NCBI GenBank assembly: GCA_036741775.1
Contig: DAINRQ010000015.1
Span: 1 to 64,000, forward strand
From: JAJKIV01 sp036741775
Lineage (GTDB): Bacteria; Gemmatimonadota; Gemmatimonadetes; Gemmatimonadales; Gemmatimonadaceae
Length of the DNA: 64,000 nt
Reading direction: 5' to 3'
Program-made: the position numbers and the translations under genes
The notes under the pieces: model-generated
The model's input: the letters and a program-made list of their open reading frames with translations, nothing else
The model's database searches: none
Told to the model about the DNA's origin: nothing
In this document: positions 49,386 through 58,861 of the stretch, piece after piece
How positions within the stretch are numbered: the first letter of the stretch is position 1
How the letters are laid out: every line of letters begins with the position of its first letter

Positions 49386-50411
49386 ATGGCGACGGCGGTC
49401 GCGGGACTCGGGAGCTGGCTCGTCCAGTCGTCCGTCGCCCTCACCCTGTCTGCCGCGGCAGCCGCACTCTGGTGCGCGTGCGTGCCTAACAGTCGCGCGA
49501 GCGTCCGGCACGCCGTGTGGTTCGCCGCACTCGTCACTGCCGTCGTCGCGTGTGCCATCGCCCACGTCCGGACTACCCTGCTCGGCACGGCGCTGGACGC
49601 ACATGGCGCCGCGGCCACGCTCCCGGTCATCACCACGCCGCTCATCGGGGGATGGATCCTCGGCGCCGTCGTGCTGCTCGGACGAATCGCTGGCCAGCAC
49701 CTCGCAATCCGGCGCTGGGCAGACGGCCTCATTCCCGCGGGACGCGTACGGAGCGACGAGCTTGATGTGCGAACCACTCAAGCCAGACGGTCGCGGACAC
49801 TGCTCCTCTTGCGAGGAGAGCCGGGTGCGATGCCCGTATGCTGGGGGATCCTCCGGCCACGCATCATGCTACCGGCCGACGCCGTCGGTTGGCCCGACGA
49901 GATGCGAGACATCGTGCTGCGTCATGAGCTGGCGCACGTCCATCGTCGTGACGCGCTCTCGGACGTCGTCGTTCGCATCGCCGTAGCGTTGCTCTGGTTC
50001 CACCCCGCGGCATGGCTCGTCGCCGCGCGGATTCACGTCGAGCGTGAGCGAGCGTGCGACGAGCGCGTCGTCGGCTCCGGCGTAGACGTAGTTCGCTATG
50101 CCGAGCACCTGATCGTGCTCGCCCGGTCGCTGCGTCCCGCTCCGTATGCCGCCGCCGTCGCGCGTCAGGGCACGCTCGAGGAGCGTGTAGCCTCGCTTCT
50201 CGCGGCCGATGGGCATCAGCACGCCCTCGGCCACCGACTCGCCGTCGTCCTCGCGGTCGTTGCGGTCGTTGCGCCCGCGGTACTCCTCACGCCGGCGGTG
50301 CGCAGGCCGATCGTTGGTACCGACTCGCTCGCGGAGGCACCCGCATCGACGCAACTCCCGGGAAGCCACCCCGGATCGTTCCGCGCGACGCTCGTCGGCG
50401 GTACTCGGTGA
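49386..50411 (+). CDS. M56 family (BlaR1/MecR1-like) membrane metallopeptidase
   Basis: A 341-residue membrane protease. Three to four N-terminal helices are visible (SSVALTLSAAAAALWCACV, WFAALVTAVVACAIAHV, TTPLIGGWILGAVVLLGRI). The zinc site is LRHELAHVHRRDALSD (HExxH), with ERERACDERVVGSG supplying the third ligand. One more helix lies at the C-terminus (LAVVLAVVAVVAPAVLLTPA). It lacks a C-terminal penicillin-binding domain, so the sensor may be the serine hydrolase encoded next, overlapped by GTGA. Predicted job: cleave the BlaI-type repressor on signal. Confidence 0.9.
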   Translation: MATAVAGLGSWLVQSSVALTLSAAAAALWCACVPNSRASVRHAVWFAALVTAVVACAIAHVRTTLLGTALDAHGAAATLPVITTPLIGGWILGAVVLLGRIAGQHLAIRRWADGLIPAGRVRSDELDVRTTQARRSRTLLLLRGEPGAMPVCWGILRPRIMLPADAVGWPDEMRDIVLRHELAHVHRRDALSDVVVRIAVALLWFHPAAWLVAARIHVERERACDERVVGSGVDVVRYAEHLIVLARSLRPAPYAAAVARQGTLEERVASLLAADGHQHALGHRLAVVLAVVAVVAPAVLLTPAVRRPIVGTDSLAEAPASTQLPGSHPGSFRATLVGGTR

Positions 50412-52285
50412 CCGGGCACGGCCGCTTCATCGCGGCGGTCGCGCTGTGTGCGGGTCCGGCGGCATCCGATGCGCAAGCGCCGGGAACATCGGCCGGTGGA
50501 CTCGAGTCACGAGTTCGATTGGCTGTCGAGGCGACGATGTCCCGAAACGGCGTGGCCGGCGGGATCGTCGCGATCGTTCGGGACGACAGCGTCGTCCATC
50601 TCCAGGGATACGGCATGGCCGATCGCGAGTCGTCCGTCGCGGTCCACCCGCATCGAACGACGTTCGGCTTGTCGTCACTCTCTAAGGTATTCACAGCCAT
50701 CGCGGTGCTTCGTCTCGCGGAACAGGGACGCGTGTCGCTCGACGATGCCGTCCACGATCGGGTGCCACTGGCCGCGCTCGCGACCGAGCGCGGACGACGC
50801 GTTCGCATCGCACACCTGCTCACGCACTCGGGCGGGTTCGACGAACGCACGATCGGCATCTCCGAGCGAACTACCTCGAACATCGTTCCGCTCGGCGACT
50901 ACCTCGCCGCCGAGATGCCGGCGGTGATTCGTGCGCCGGGAACGGTGGCCAGTTATTCGAACCACGGGTTCGCACTCGCCGGCTTGCTGGTCGAGCGCGT
51001 CGCTGGTGAACCATTCGCCGAGCATGTACGACGCCACATCCTCGAACCGTTAGGCATGCGAGCGAGTGGCTTCGGTCAGCCACTTCCCGCGGAGCTCGAG
51101 CGGGCGCGCGCCATTCCATACCGGGGCGGAGGCCTGCCGCCCGTGCCGCGGATCTACTTCAACGACGCGCCCGCGAGTGCGCTGTACTCCACTGGCGGCG
51201 ACATGGCGCGCTTCATGACCGCGTTTCTCGGTGACTCGTCCGGCTCACTCGGGAGCGTGCTCAGGTCGTCGGCACTCGTGCAGACGCGGCAGTTCTCCCA
51301 TCACCCTGCGCTGAACGGCCTGACGTACGGGTTTCGGGAGCGCCGCGATCGCGGAGTGCGTGGGCTCCAGCAAGGTGGCGACTGGGACGACTACACGAGC
51401 GACCTGATTCTCGCGCCAGCGGAACGGCTTGGACTGTTCGTCGCACTGAGTGGCGACGGGGCATCCGTCATCGCGGACTCGATCTGGAGTTTTCTGCTCG
51501 CGAAACACGTCGACGACACGGCGGAGGATGTCAGCGCAGCCGATACGACGGCGGCCGAAGCGTTTGGTCGGGATCCGCGCCGCGAAAACGTCGTTGGCGC
51601 GTACCGGCTCAACCGCTACTCGCGCCACACGCTCGCGAAGCTCGGAGTCCTCACGGGCGCCATTCGGGAGGTCTCGGTGACCACGCGCGATGGTCGTCTG
51701 GAGATGGCCGGACAGACATTGAGTCCTGCGGGTCCCGATCTCTACCACCGGAACGGCGGCAGCGATGTCGCGTTTCGGTTCGGGGCCGACGGGCGAGCTA
51801 CTCACCTCTTCACCGATGGCGTTCCGTACGTCGCGTACGAGCGAATTCGGTGGTTCGAGAGCCGCGCGCTTCACCGGGCGCTGTTAGGCATCACGTTCGC
51901 GATTCTCCTCGGTACGCTCTGGCGCGCGGCGGTGCGCTGGCCGTTGAGTCCCGCACGTGACGATCGATCCCTCGCGTGGTGGCGCCGCGGGATGACTGCC
52001 GCGGGCGCCGGTGCAACGTGGCTCGTCGTCGGCCTCGCGGCCACGATGCTCGTCGTCCCGCTCAACGACTTCCAGTACGGCACTCCGAGTCTGGTTCAGG
52101 TCGCGCTGGCGGGAGGGTTCCTGGCCGTTGCCGGCGCCATCACGGCGCTCGGGGTTGCCGTCGCAACGCTGGCGCGTGGTGGGTTACCAGCCCGCGTGCG
52201 GATCGGGCGGCTCGCGCTATCCCTGGTGGCCGTCCTGTTCGCGGTCCTCGTCTATTACTGGAGGCTGGCGCCGCTGTTCGCCTGA
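50408..52285 (+). CDS. Membrane-anchored serine hydrolase (beta-lactamase-related) of the blaI-M56 operon
   Basis: A 625-residue protein. GTG at 50408 overlaps the M56 stop (GTGA) and opens a signal (FIAAVALCAGPAASDAQ). The catalytic domain has SSLSKVFTAIAVLRLAEQGR (SxxK) and VASYSNHGFALAGLL (YxN). The C-terminal 180 residues carry about five helices (ALLGITFAILLGTLWRAAV, ATWLVVGLAATMLVVPLND, VALAGGFLAVAGAITALGVA, LALSLVAVLFAVLVYYW). Such hydrolase-membrane fusions could sense or modify cell-wall ligands. Final codons overlap the convergent globin gene by 31 bp. Confidence 0.88.
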   Translation: MTGHGRFIAAVALCAGPAASDAQAPGTSAGGLESRVRLAVEATMSRNGVAGGIVAIVRDDSVVHLQGYGMADRESSVAVHPHRTTFGLSSLSKVFTAIAVLRLAEQGRVSLDDAVHDRVPLAALATERGRRVRIAHLLTHSGGFDERTIGISERTTSNIVPLGDYLAAEMPAVIRAPGTVASYSNHGFALAGLLVERVAGEPFAEHVRRHILEPLGMRASGFGQPLPAELERARAIPYRGGGLPPVPRIYFNDAPASALYSTGGDMARFMTAFLGDSSGSLGSVLRSSALVQTRQFSHHPALNGLTYGFRERRDRGVRGLQQGGDWDDYTSDLILAPAERLGLFVALSGDGASVIADSIWSFLLAKHVDDTAEDVSAADTTAAEAFGRDPRRENVVGAYRLNRYSRHTLAKLGVLTGAIREVSVTTRDGRLEMAGQTLSPAGPDLYHRNGGSDVAFRFGADGRATHLFTDGVPYVAYERIRWFESRALHRALLGITFAILLGTLWRAAVRWPLSPARDDRSLAWWRRGMTAAGAGATWLVVGLAATMLVVPLNDFQYGTPSLVQVALAGGFLAVAGAITALGVAVATLARGGLPARVRIGRLALSLVAVLFAVLVYYWRLAPLFA

Positions 52286-52710
52286 TGTGCCCTCGTGACG
52301 ACCGTCGACACGCGGCGCAGCACGGAGGCCATGGCGCGGTACGCTTCATTCCACGCCTCCTGCGCTTCGGGAGTAAACGCCGGACCCAACGCCTTCTCGA
52401 TCGTCCAGAAGAGTGCCACGCCCGCAGCGTCGTAGTCGCTGTCGCGCACGCCGTACGTCGCGTGACGCCGCCCGAGGGCGACGAGCTCCGTCACGAAGCG
52501 ATCCGTGTCCCCGATCTCGTGGACCAGCCGACCGATCGTCTCCATCAGCCGATGGCGTTGCTCGTCCATGTTGGTCGCGGCGAACAATTCGCGAACAGCG
52601 GGGTCGAGCTCGTACAGCTTGTCGTAGAAGAAGCCGGCGTGGTGGACCGCGACAGGCTCGAATCGCTTCCACGTATCCTGAACGAGTTGTTCGTGCTCGG
52701 GTGAAATCAT
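52255..52710 (-). CDS. Single-domain bacterial globin
   Basis: A 151-residue myoglobin-like globin of the flavohemoglobin/VHb branch without reductase domain. The N-terminus is LVQDTWKRFEPVAVHHAGFF. The proximal histidine is in VALGRRHATYGVRDSDYDAA, and helix E/CD residues occur in VRELFAATNMDEQRHRLMET. It probably binds O2 or NO in the cytoplasm. Its 3' end overlaps the end of the serine hydrolase on the opposite strand. Divergent from the SARP-like gene with about 100 bp between. Confidence 0.93.
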   Translation of the reverse strand: MISPEHEQLVQDTWKRFEPVAVHHAGFFYDKLYELDPAVRELFAATNMDEQRHRLMETIGRLVHEIGDTDRFVTELVALGRRHATYGVRDSDYDAAGVALFWTIEKALGPAFTPEAQEAWNEAYRAMASVLRRVSTVVTRAHQANSGASLQ

Positions 52711-52813
52711 ACGCCACTGCGCTCGGCTCGGCCCTTGTTGACCGTCTCGGTTGTCCCTACAATCGTGCGACCGATCACCAAGAAGTCACCGCGAGCGGAC
52801 CCGGAGCGCTATC

Positions 52814-55558
52814 GTGTTGCGCCTCCATACGTTGGGTCAGGTTTATCTGGAGCGTGAAGGTGCGCGCGTCGGCGGCACGGCCGTTCAGCCCCGACGACTC
52901 GCGCTCCTCGCGGTGTTGGCGGCGGCCGGTTCACGCGGCGTATCCCGCGACCGCCTGTTCGCTCTCCTCTGGACCGACACCGAGGAGGAGCGCGCGCGGA
53001 AGGGACTCAACCAGGCGCTCTACGCGATTCGACGCGAGATCGGTAGCGACGACGCCATTCTTGGCACGCGCGACCTCGTGCTCGCGCCGGAGTTTCTCTC
53101 CTCCGACATCGCCGATTTCCGCGCCGCCATCGCGGCGGGGGACCTCGACGGCGCTGCGTCGCTCTACAAGGGGCAATTCCTCGATGGGTTCCACCTGCCA
53201 GGGCTGGCGGAGTTCGAGCGCTGGATGGAGTCGGAGCGCACCGCGCTGGCTACCGACCATACGACTGTCCTCGAGCGGTTGGCCCGCCGCGCCGAGGAGC
53301 GTCAGGACCCCGAGGCCGCGGTCGGGTGGTGGCGGCGCCTTGCCGGTCTCGACCCGTTGGATGGAAAGCGCACGCTGCGATTGATGGAGGCGCTGGTTCG
53401 CGCGGGTGATCGCGTCGGAGCACTCAAGCAGGCGCGGATCTACGAGGTGCTTCTGGCCGAGGAGCTGGAGCTGCCGCCGGATCGTGACGTTCTCGCGTTG
53501 GCGGAAAGGATCCGGCAGACCGAGGACGTGGCCGTCGACCAGCGAGTCGCGACGGCAGTTGGTATCGCAGAGAATCGACGCGCCGATCGTGATCCGGCGC
53601 CACCAGCGGCGACGATCGAGGAGAGGAGCACAGAACCCGTCCTGGGAATCCACGCTGTCGGAAGCTTCACGCCGGTTCGGTCGACGGCACCGCCTGTGGC
53701 CGTCGTTCGTCCGCCTGGAGCAGCGAGCGCGCCCGTGCTCGCCCCCGTCGTAGCCGCAAGACGTCGCCGGGTTGCGATCGGCGCGGCGGGCGCAGTGACG
53801 ATCACGGCAGCAGTGGTCGGCGCGGTGCTGCTGAGCAATGGGGATGAACGCGTGCCGGAGCTTGGCGCTTCGCGGAAAATCACGTTCGACGCAGGGCTCG
53901 AGGTCGATCCTGCACTCGCTCCCGATGGTCGGCTGCTCGCGTACGCGGCCGGTCCCGAGGGGTCGATGCGCATCTACGTTCGGCGCGTGGATGGCGGCCG
54001 TGCGGTCCGCGTCTCGGGCGACTTCGCCGGCGATCACCGGCGGCCACGGTGGTCGCCGGACGGGTCTCACCTCGTGTACCAGGCCGGCGGGGCAGTGTGG
54101 ATGGTACCGGCGCTCGGCGGCCCTTCTCGGCCGGTGATCGCGGCACCCGCCGGAAATGCCCGCGCCTTCTACCCGGAGTGGTCGCCGGACGGCGGGGCGC
54201 TCGCGTGGGTCCAGGGGGACACCATCTTCTCGCGCCGACTCTCGGGAGGCCCGGTGAGTACGCTCGGTATGCTGCCGAGCGCACACTCGCTCGCCTGGTC
54301 GCCGGATGGACGCTGGATCGCGGCCGTGGCGGGCAATGCCGCGTTCGTCTACGGCGCTGGCGCCGCGACGATGCAGGTGGGGTTCACGAACGTCGGAAAT
54401 CTCGCGCCGAGCAGCGTGTGGGTCATTCCGGCGACTGCTGGTGCCGCGGTTCAGGTGGCGGGGGGCGACCACCTGAACACGAGCCCCGAGTGGGTGGGGC
54501 GCGATCGGCTCGTGTTCGTGTCGGATCGCGACGGTGCGCGCGACCTCTTCCTGGTGACGTTAGGCGAGTCGGGTGAGCCCACGAGGAACCCGGTGCGGCT
54601 GACGACCGGGTTGGGCGCGCATACCGTGTCGGCACAGCGGGACGGACGCGCGGTCGCGTACTCCGTGTTCACGCAGAGCTCGAACGTGTGGGCGTTGCCG
54701 TTTCCGGGTGGCGGGCCGATTGGCACCAGCGGCGCGGTGCCCATCACGCGCGGTACGCAGACGGTCGAAGGGCTCGATGTCTCGCCGGACGGAAAGTGGC
54801 TCGCGTTCGACGCCGACGGTGGTGGGAGCCAGGACATATATCGCCTGCCGCTCGATGGAGGTGACGTCGAGCGTGTTGTCGATGGTCCGAGCGGAGACCA
54901 TCGACCCACCTGGTCTCCCGACGGGCGTACACTGCTGTTCTACAGCTTCGTGGACGGAGTACGGCGTGGGTTTATTGTCCCCGCCAGCGGGGGCCCGCCG
55001 CGGCCGCTCCATCCGAGCGGGAACGACGAGCAGCACACACCGGTCCTCTCGCCGGACATGCGACGCATCCTGTTCCACCGGTGGATGGGTGGAGTGGATC
55101 AGCTGTTCGAGCTCACCCGCACCGGCGATTCCACGTGGAGCGAGGCGCGACAGGTCACGAAGCGTGGAGGTTTCGGCGGGCGCTGGTCGCGCGACGGGAC
55201 GCGCCTCGCCTACATCGCGTCGAGACAGGTGCGCCTGATGGGATCAGGCCCCGATGCGGAGGCCACGTCGCGTGTGCTCTACGACGCGTCCGACACGTCG
55301 GCGGCGCAACCGAACCCGGTCGCCATTCAATGGGCGCCGGATGGTCGCACGCTCTACATGAAGGCGTTCGACGCTCACGGTGAGGCGGGGATCTGGGCGC
55401 TCGACCCGACTGGCGGCGCCCCGAGACTGCTCGTGCGCTTCGATGAACCACTTCGCCCCACTCGACGTCCCGAGTTCGCCACCGATGGGAAGCGGTTCTA
55501 CTTCACTCTCTCTCAGAGCGAGAGCGACGTCTGGGTCATGACGGTGCGAGGGTGGTAG
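52814..55558 (+). CDS. SARP/BTAD-type regulator fused to membrane helix and PD40 propeller
   Basis: A 914-residue one-component regulator. Residues 1-95 are an OmpR/SARP-like winged-helix region (VLRLHTLGQVYLEREGARVG, LFALLWTDTEEERARKGLNQ), and about 95-245 the BTAD domain (EFERWMESERTALATDHTTV). A linker and one transmembrane helix follow (VAIGAAGAVTITAAVVGAVL). The extracytoplasmic part is a large PD40 propeller with many xWSPDG repeats. The start GTG 52814 has GGAGCG upstream; the open frame to 52751 is not supported. It overlaps allB by 7 bp, so it likely heads and controls the purine operon. Confidence 0.85.
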   Translation: MLRLHTLGQVYLEREGARVGGTAVQPRRLALLAVLAAAGSRGVSRDRLFALLWTDTEEERARKGLNQALYAIRREIGSDDAILGTRDLVLAPEFLSSDIADFRAAIAAGDLDGAASLYKGQFLDGFHLPGLAEFERWMESERTALATDHTTVLERLARRAEERQDPEAAVGWWRRLAGLDPLDGKRTLRLMEALVRAGDRVGALKQARIYEVLLAEELELPPDRDVLALAERIRQTEDVAVDQRVATAVGIAENRRADRDPAPPAATIEERSTEPVLGIHAVGSFTPVRSTAPPVAVVRPPGAASAPVLAPVVAARRRRVAIGAAGAVTITAAVVGAVLLSNGDERVPELGASRKITFDAGLEVDPALAPDGRLLAYAAGPEGSMRIYVRRVDGGRAVRVSGDFAGDHRRPRWSPDGSHLVYQAGGAVWMVPALGGPSRPVIAAPAGNARAFYPEWSPDGGALAWVQGDTIFSRRLSGGPVSTLGMLPSAHSLAWSPDGRWIAAVAGNAAFVYGAGAATMQVGFTNVGNLAPSSVWVIPATAGAAVQVAGGDHLNTSPEWVGRDRLVFVSDRDGARDLFLVTLGESGEPTRNPVRLTTGLGAHTVSAQRDGRAVAYSVFTQSSNVWALPFPGGGPIGTSGAVPITRGTQTVEGLDVSPDGKWLAFDADGGGSQDIYRLPLDGGDVERVVDGPSGDHRPTWSPDGRTLLFYSFVDGVRRGFIVPASGGPPRPLHPSGNDEQHTPVLSPDMRRILFHRWMGGVDQLFELTRTGDSTWSEARQVTKRGGFGGRWSRDGTRLAYIASRQVRLMGSGPDAEATSRVLYDASDTSAAQPNPVAIQWAPDGRTLYMKAFDAHGEAGIWALDPTGGAPRLLVRFDEPLRPTRRPEFATDGKRFYFTLSQSESDVWVMTVRGW

Positions 55559-56955
55559 GGCCGCACTCCGAGGGTGTCTCGCCGCACATCTCCGTCCTGC
55601 GTGCCGTTCGGGGACAACGGATCCTGACACCGGAAGGGTTGCGGCCGGCGTCCATCCATATCGCGGACGGGCGCATAACGCGGCTCGGCGAGCCCGATGA
55701 GGTTGCAGGAGACGATGCGTCGGTCCTCGAAGCGGGCGAGCTCGTCGTGCTGCCCGGACTCGTGGACACGCACGTCCACGTGAACGACCCCGGGCGCACC
55801 GAGTGGGAGGGATTCGAGACCGCGACACGCGCCGCTGCCGCCGGTGGCGTGACGACGATCCTCGACATGCCGCTCAATGCCATCCCCGCGACGACGACCG
55901 CTACGGCGCTCGCCGAAAAGGTCGCCGTGGCGAGAGGGAAGACGTGGGTGGACGTGGGATTCATCGGAGGTGTCGTCCCTGATAATAGTGACGCGTTAGG
56001 CGGGCTCGCGCGGGCGGGTGTGCTGGCCTTCAAGTGCTTCCTCGTGCCATCAGGGGTAGCGGAGTTTCCCGACGTGTCCGAGGACGATCTGCGTGAGGCG
56101 CTACCGGTCGTCGCCGAGCTCGGGCTCCCGCTCATGGTACACGCCGAGCTGCCGCTGCCCATTGAAGCCGCCACACTCGAGGCGGCGGCCGGCGACCCGG
56201 CGTCGTACGCGACGTATCTCGCCTCGCGTCCCGCGGCTGCGGAACACGAGGCGGTGGTACTCGTGATGGAGCATGCCGCTGCCTTCGGCGCTCGGGTGCA
56301 CATCGTCCATGTGTCCAGTCCCGAGACGGGACGACTGGTGGCAGATGGCCGCCGCCGCGGCGTCCGCGTCTCGGCCGAGACCTGCCCGCATTACCTCTTC
56401 TTCGAGGCCGCAGGCATTCCGGCCGGCGCGACGGAGTTCAAGTGCGCTCCTCCCATTCGCGGCGCCGCGGAGCGCGACGGATTGTGGGCCGCGCTTCTTT
56501 CGGGCGAGATCACGATGATCGTCTCCGACCACTCGTCCTGTCCGCCAGGGATGAAGCGACGTGAGGCGAAGAACTTCTTCGTGGCGTGGGGTGGCATTGC
56601 CTCGCTCCAGCTCGGGTTGCGCGCGGTCTGGACAGGGATGCAGGCGCGAGGTATTCCGATCGAGCGCCTGGGGAGCTGGATGTGCGACACGCCGGCGCAA
56701 CTCGTCGGACTCGGCGGGCACAAGGGTCGCATCGCTCCGGGATTCGACGCGGACCTGGTACTCTTCGACCCGAACCCCGTGGGCACGCTTCAATCCGGCG
56801 AGCTCCTGCACCGTCATCCACTCACGCCATACCTTGGCCGCCAGTTGCGCGGCGTCGTGGAAGCGACCTACGTGCGCGGCTCACTGGCGTATCATCGTGC
56901 GACCGGTCCGGTCGATGCTCCGGGCGGACGGCTCCTTCTCCCTTCGCAGTCATGA
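55552..56955 (+). CDS. allB: Allantoinase
   Basis: A 467-residue cyclic amidohydrolase that opens allantoin to allantoate. The metal site includes LPGLVDTHVHVNDPGRTEWE (HxH), with the carbamylated Lys in FKCFLVPSGVAEFP, the VHAELP histidine, IVHVSSPETGR, and ETCPHYLFF plus MIVSDHSSC (Asp). This pattern separates allantoinase from dihydropyrimidinase. The frame starts with GTG 55552 overlapping the upstream regulator. It is followed by three further genes of the pathway with ATGA couplings. Confidence 0.94.
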   Translation: MVGPHSEGVSPHISVLRAVRGQRILTPEGLRPASIHIADGRITRLGEPDEVAGDDASVLEAGELVVLPGLVDTHVHVNDPGRTEWEGFETATRAAAAGGVTTILDMPLNAIPATTTATALAEKVAVARGKTWVDVGFIGGVVPDNSDALGGLARAGVLAFKCFLVPSGVAEFPDVSEDDLREALPVVAELGLPLMVHAELPLPIEAATLEAAAGDPASYATYLASRPAAAEHEAVVLVMEHAAAFGARVHIVHVSSPETGRLVADGRRRGVRVSAETCPHYLFFEAAGIPAGATEFKCAPPIRGAAERDGLWAALLSGEITMIVSDHSSCPPGMKRREAKNFFVAWGGIASLQLGLRAVWTGMQARGIPIERLGSWMCDTPAQLVGLGGHKGRIAPGFDADLVLFDPNPVGTLQSGELLHRHPLTPYLGRQLRGVVEATYVRGSLAYHRATGPVDAPGGRLLLPSQS

Positions 56956-57968
56956 TCGAACGCATAGCGGATTTCACCGATCTGATCGACCTCGCCGGCG
57001 AGCGAGCCGGAGGCGCGGTACTGCTCGCGAACGACGAGTTCTTCGCGCCGAAGGAGGCGCTGCTCAAGTCGTCACCCGCAGAGTGGCGCGAAGGCGTCTA
57101 CACCGAACGCGGAAAATGGATGGACGGCTGGGAGACGCGACGCCGCCGCACGCCCGGTTACGACTGGTGCATCATCCGTCTTGGAATTCCGGGCGTCGTG
57201 CGCGGCGTCATCGTGGATACGAGCTTTTTCCGCGGGAACTTTCCCGAGTCCTGCTCCATAGAAGGGTGCGCGACGAACGGAACGCCGGACCCGGAGACGA
57301 TCGCCGAGAAGGCGGCGTGGCGCGAGCTCGTTCAGCGGTCGCCGCTCGATGGCGATGCGAAGAACGCGTTCGCCGTGCAGGATCGGGAGCCCGTGACGCA
57401 TCTCCGCCTCAACATCTTTCCGGACGGCGGCGTCGCTCGGCTTCGCGTGTATGGCGAGGGCTACTTCGACGCGCGACGTCACTACCCGGGGTCGGAAGTG
57501 GACCTCGCGGCCGCGGAGAACGGTGGTCACGTGCTCCTCTGCAGCGACATGTTCTTCGGTAATCGGCATCACCTCGTGATGCCTGGCCGATCGACGCACA
57601 TGGGCGACGGCTGGGAGACGCGGCGTCGTCGCGGCCCGGGGCACGACTGGACGATCGTCCGCCTTGCGACGCGCGCGGCGCTCCACCGCATCGAGCTCGA
57701 CACGGATCACTTCAAGGGGAATGCACCAGGACGGTGCATGATCGAGGTGTGTGACGCTCCGTCAGCGGAAGACTCGGACGTACACGCGCTCGCGGCGCGC
57801 ATTGGTGCGTGGCGGATGCTGGTGCACGAGACGCCGCTCCAACCGCACGCTCGGCATCGGTTCACGGAGCTCACCGATCGCACACCGGCGACGCATCTCA
57901 GGTTGAATATCTATCCGGACGGTGGAGTCGCGCGGCTGCGTGCGTATGGGGTGCCGGGGTCGGCATGA
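56952..57968 (+). CDS. alc: Allantoicase
   Basis: A 338-residue enzyme with two tandem allantoicase domains that hydrolyses allantoate to ureidoglycolate and urea. Repeated motifs in each half: WMDGWETRRRRTPGYDWCII and MGDGWETRRRRGPGHDWTIV; THLRLNIFPDGGVARLRVYG and THLRLNIYPDGGVARLRAYG. ATG 56952 overlaps the allB stop as ATGA. Presence of allantoicase rather than allantoate amidohydrolase means urea is released; no urease is in the window. Confidence 0.96.
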   Translation: MIERIADFTDLIDLAGERAGGAVLLANDEFFAPKEALLKSSPAEWREGVYTERGKWMDGWETRRRRTPGYDWCIIRLGIPGVVRGVIVDTSFFRGNFPESCSIEGCATNGTPDPETIAEKAAWRELVQRSPLDGDAKNAFAVQDREPVTHLRLNIFPDGGVARLRVYGEGYFDARRHYPGSEVDLAAAENGGHVLLCSDMFFGNRHHLVMPGRSTHMGDGWETRRRRGPGHDWTIVRLATRAALHRIELDTDHFKGNAPGRCMIEVCDAPSAEDSDVHALAARIGAWRMLVHETPLQPHARHRFTELTDRTPATHLRLNIYPDGGVARLRAYGVPGSA

Positions 57969-58510
57969 GTGACGCCGACGCTGCGGTGGCCGCGTTCGAC
58001 GCCTTGCCGCCACACGAGGCAGCGCCAATGCTCGAGGCGTGCTGCGGGTCGACGGCCTGGGTAAACGGGATCCTCGTTCGCCGTCCCTTCACGAGTCTGT
58101 CTGTGCTGCTGCGTGCGGCTGAGAACGTCTGGTGGGACCTCACGCCTGACGACTGGCGCGAGGCGTTCGATCACCACCCGCGGATCGGTGAAGCGGCCGC
58201 TACCGTTAGGCAGGGTGAATCGGCGCGAGCGTGGTCGGCGGACGAGCAGCGCGGCGCCAGCTCGGCGGACGACGACACTCGACGCCAGCTCGTGCAAGGC
58301 AATCACGAATATGAGCGACGCTTCGGCTACATCTATCTCGTGTGCGCAACGGGGAGGACGGCGGAGGAGATGCTTGCAATGCTCCGGCAGCGGCTGGCGA
58401 ACGATCCCGAGACCGAGCTCCGGGTCGCGGCGGGCGAGCAGGCGAAGATCACGCGCCTTCGGCTGCTGAGGATGTTCGGCGACGACCGCTCTGCGGCGAC
58501 CAACTCATGA
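57965..58510 (+). CDS. uraD: OHCU decarboxylase
   Basis: A 181-residue enzyme converting 2-oxo-4-hydroxy-4-carboxy-5-ureidoimidazoline to (S)-allantoin. The family motif WREAFDHHPRIGEAAATVRQ includes the catalytic His. FGYIYLVCATGRTAEEMLAM and the C-terminal helix follow. ATG 57965 overlaps alc (ATGA) and its own TGA overlaps uraH (ATGA). Confidence 0.95.
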   Translation: MSDADAAVAAFDALPPHEAAPMLEACCGSTAWVNGILVRRPFTSLSVLLRAAENVWWDLTPDDWREAFDHHPRIGEAAATVRQGESARAWSADEQRGASSADDDTRRQLVQGNHEYERRFGYIYLVCATGRTAEEMLAMLRQRLANDPETELRVAAGEQAKITRLRLLRMFGDDRSAATNS

Positions 58511-58845
58511 TCTCGACACACGTGCTCGACACGGCGCGCGGACGCCCGGCGGCCGACGTGCCGGTCCTGCTGGAGCGCGTCGAGTCCTCCGGCACTCGTC
58601 GCGAGATTGCGCGCGCCAGCACCGATGCCGATGGCCGAGTGCGCGAGCTCGTTGCGTCCGGGGCGAGCATCGAGACGGGAACGTACTGCCTGACGTTCGA
58701 GACGGGTGAGTACTTCGCCGCAGCTGGCCTCGAGACGTTTTATCCGCGCGTCACGATCCTGTTCACGGTCCGCGAGCCGGCGGAGCATCACCACGTGCCA
58801 CTGCTGCTCAGTCCGTACGGTTATTCGACGTATCGCGGTTCCTGA
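58507..58845 (+). CDS. uraH: 5-hydroxyisourate hydrolase
   Basis: A 112-residue transthyretin-like hydrolase acting on 5-hydroxyisourate. Signature blocks: STHVLDTARGRPAADVPVLL with the N-terminal His, FYPRVTILFTVREP, HHHVPLLLSPYGYSTYRGS. The terminal Tyr-Arg-Gly-Ser is diagnostic. It is the last gene of the plus-strand operon; puuD is convergent with 16 bp between the stop codons. Confidence 0.96.
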   Translation: MISTHVLDTARGRPAADVPVLLERVESSGTRREIARASTDADGRVRELVASGASIETGTYCLTFETGEYFAAAGLETFYPRVTILFTVREPAEHHHVPLLLSPYGYSTYRGS

Positions 58846-58861
58846 CCTGGAGTCCGGATTG

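Noticed and set aside
52255..52285. Overlap of globin and serine hydrolase 3' ends as a regulatory antisense pair
   Set aside because: A 31-bp convergent overlap is common in compact genomes; nothing indicates regulation.
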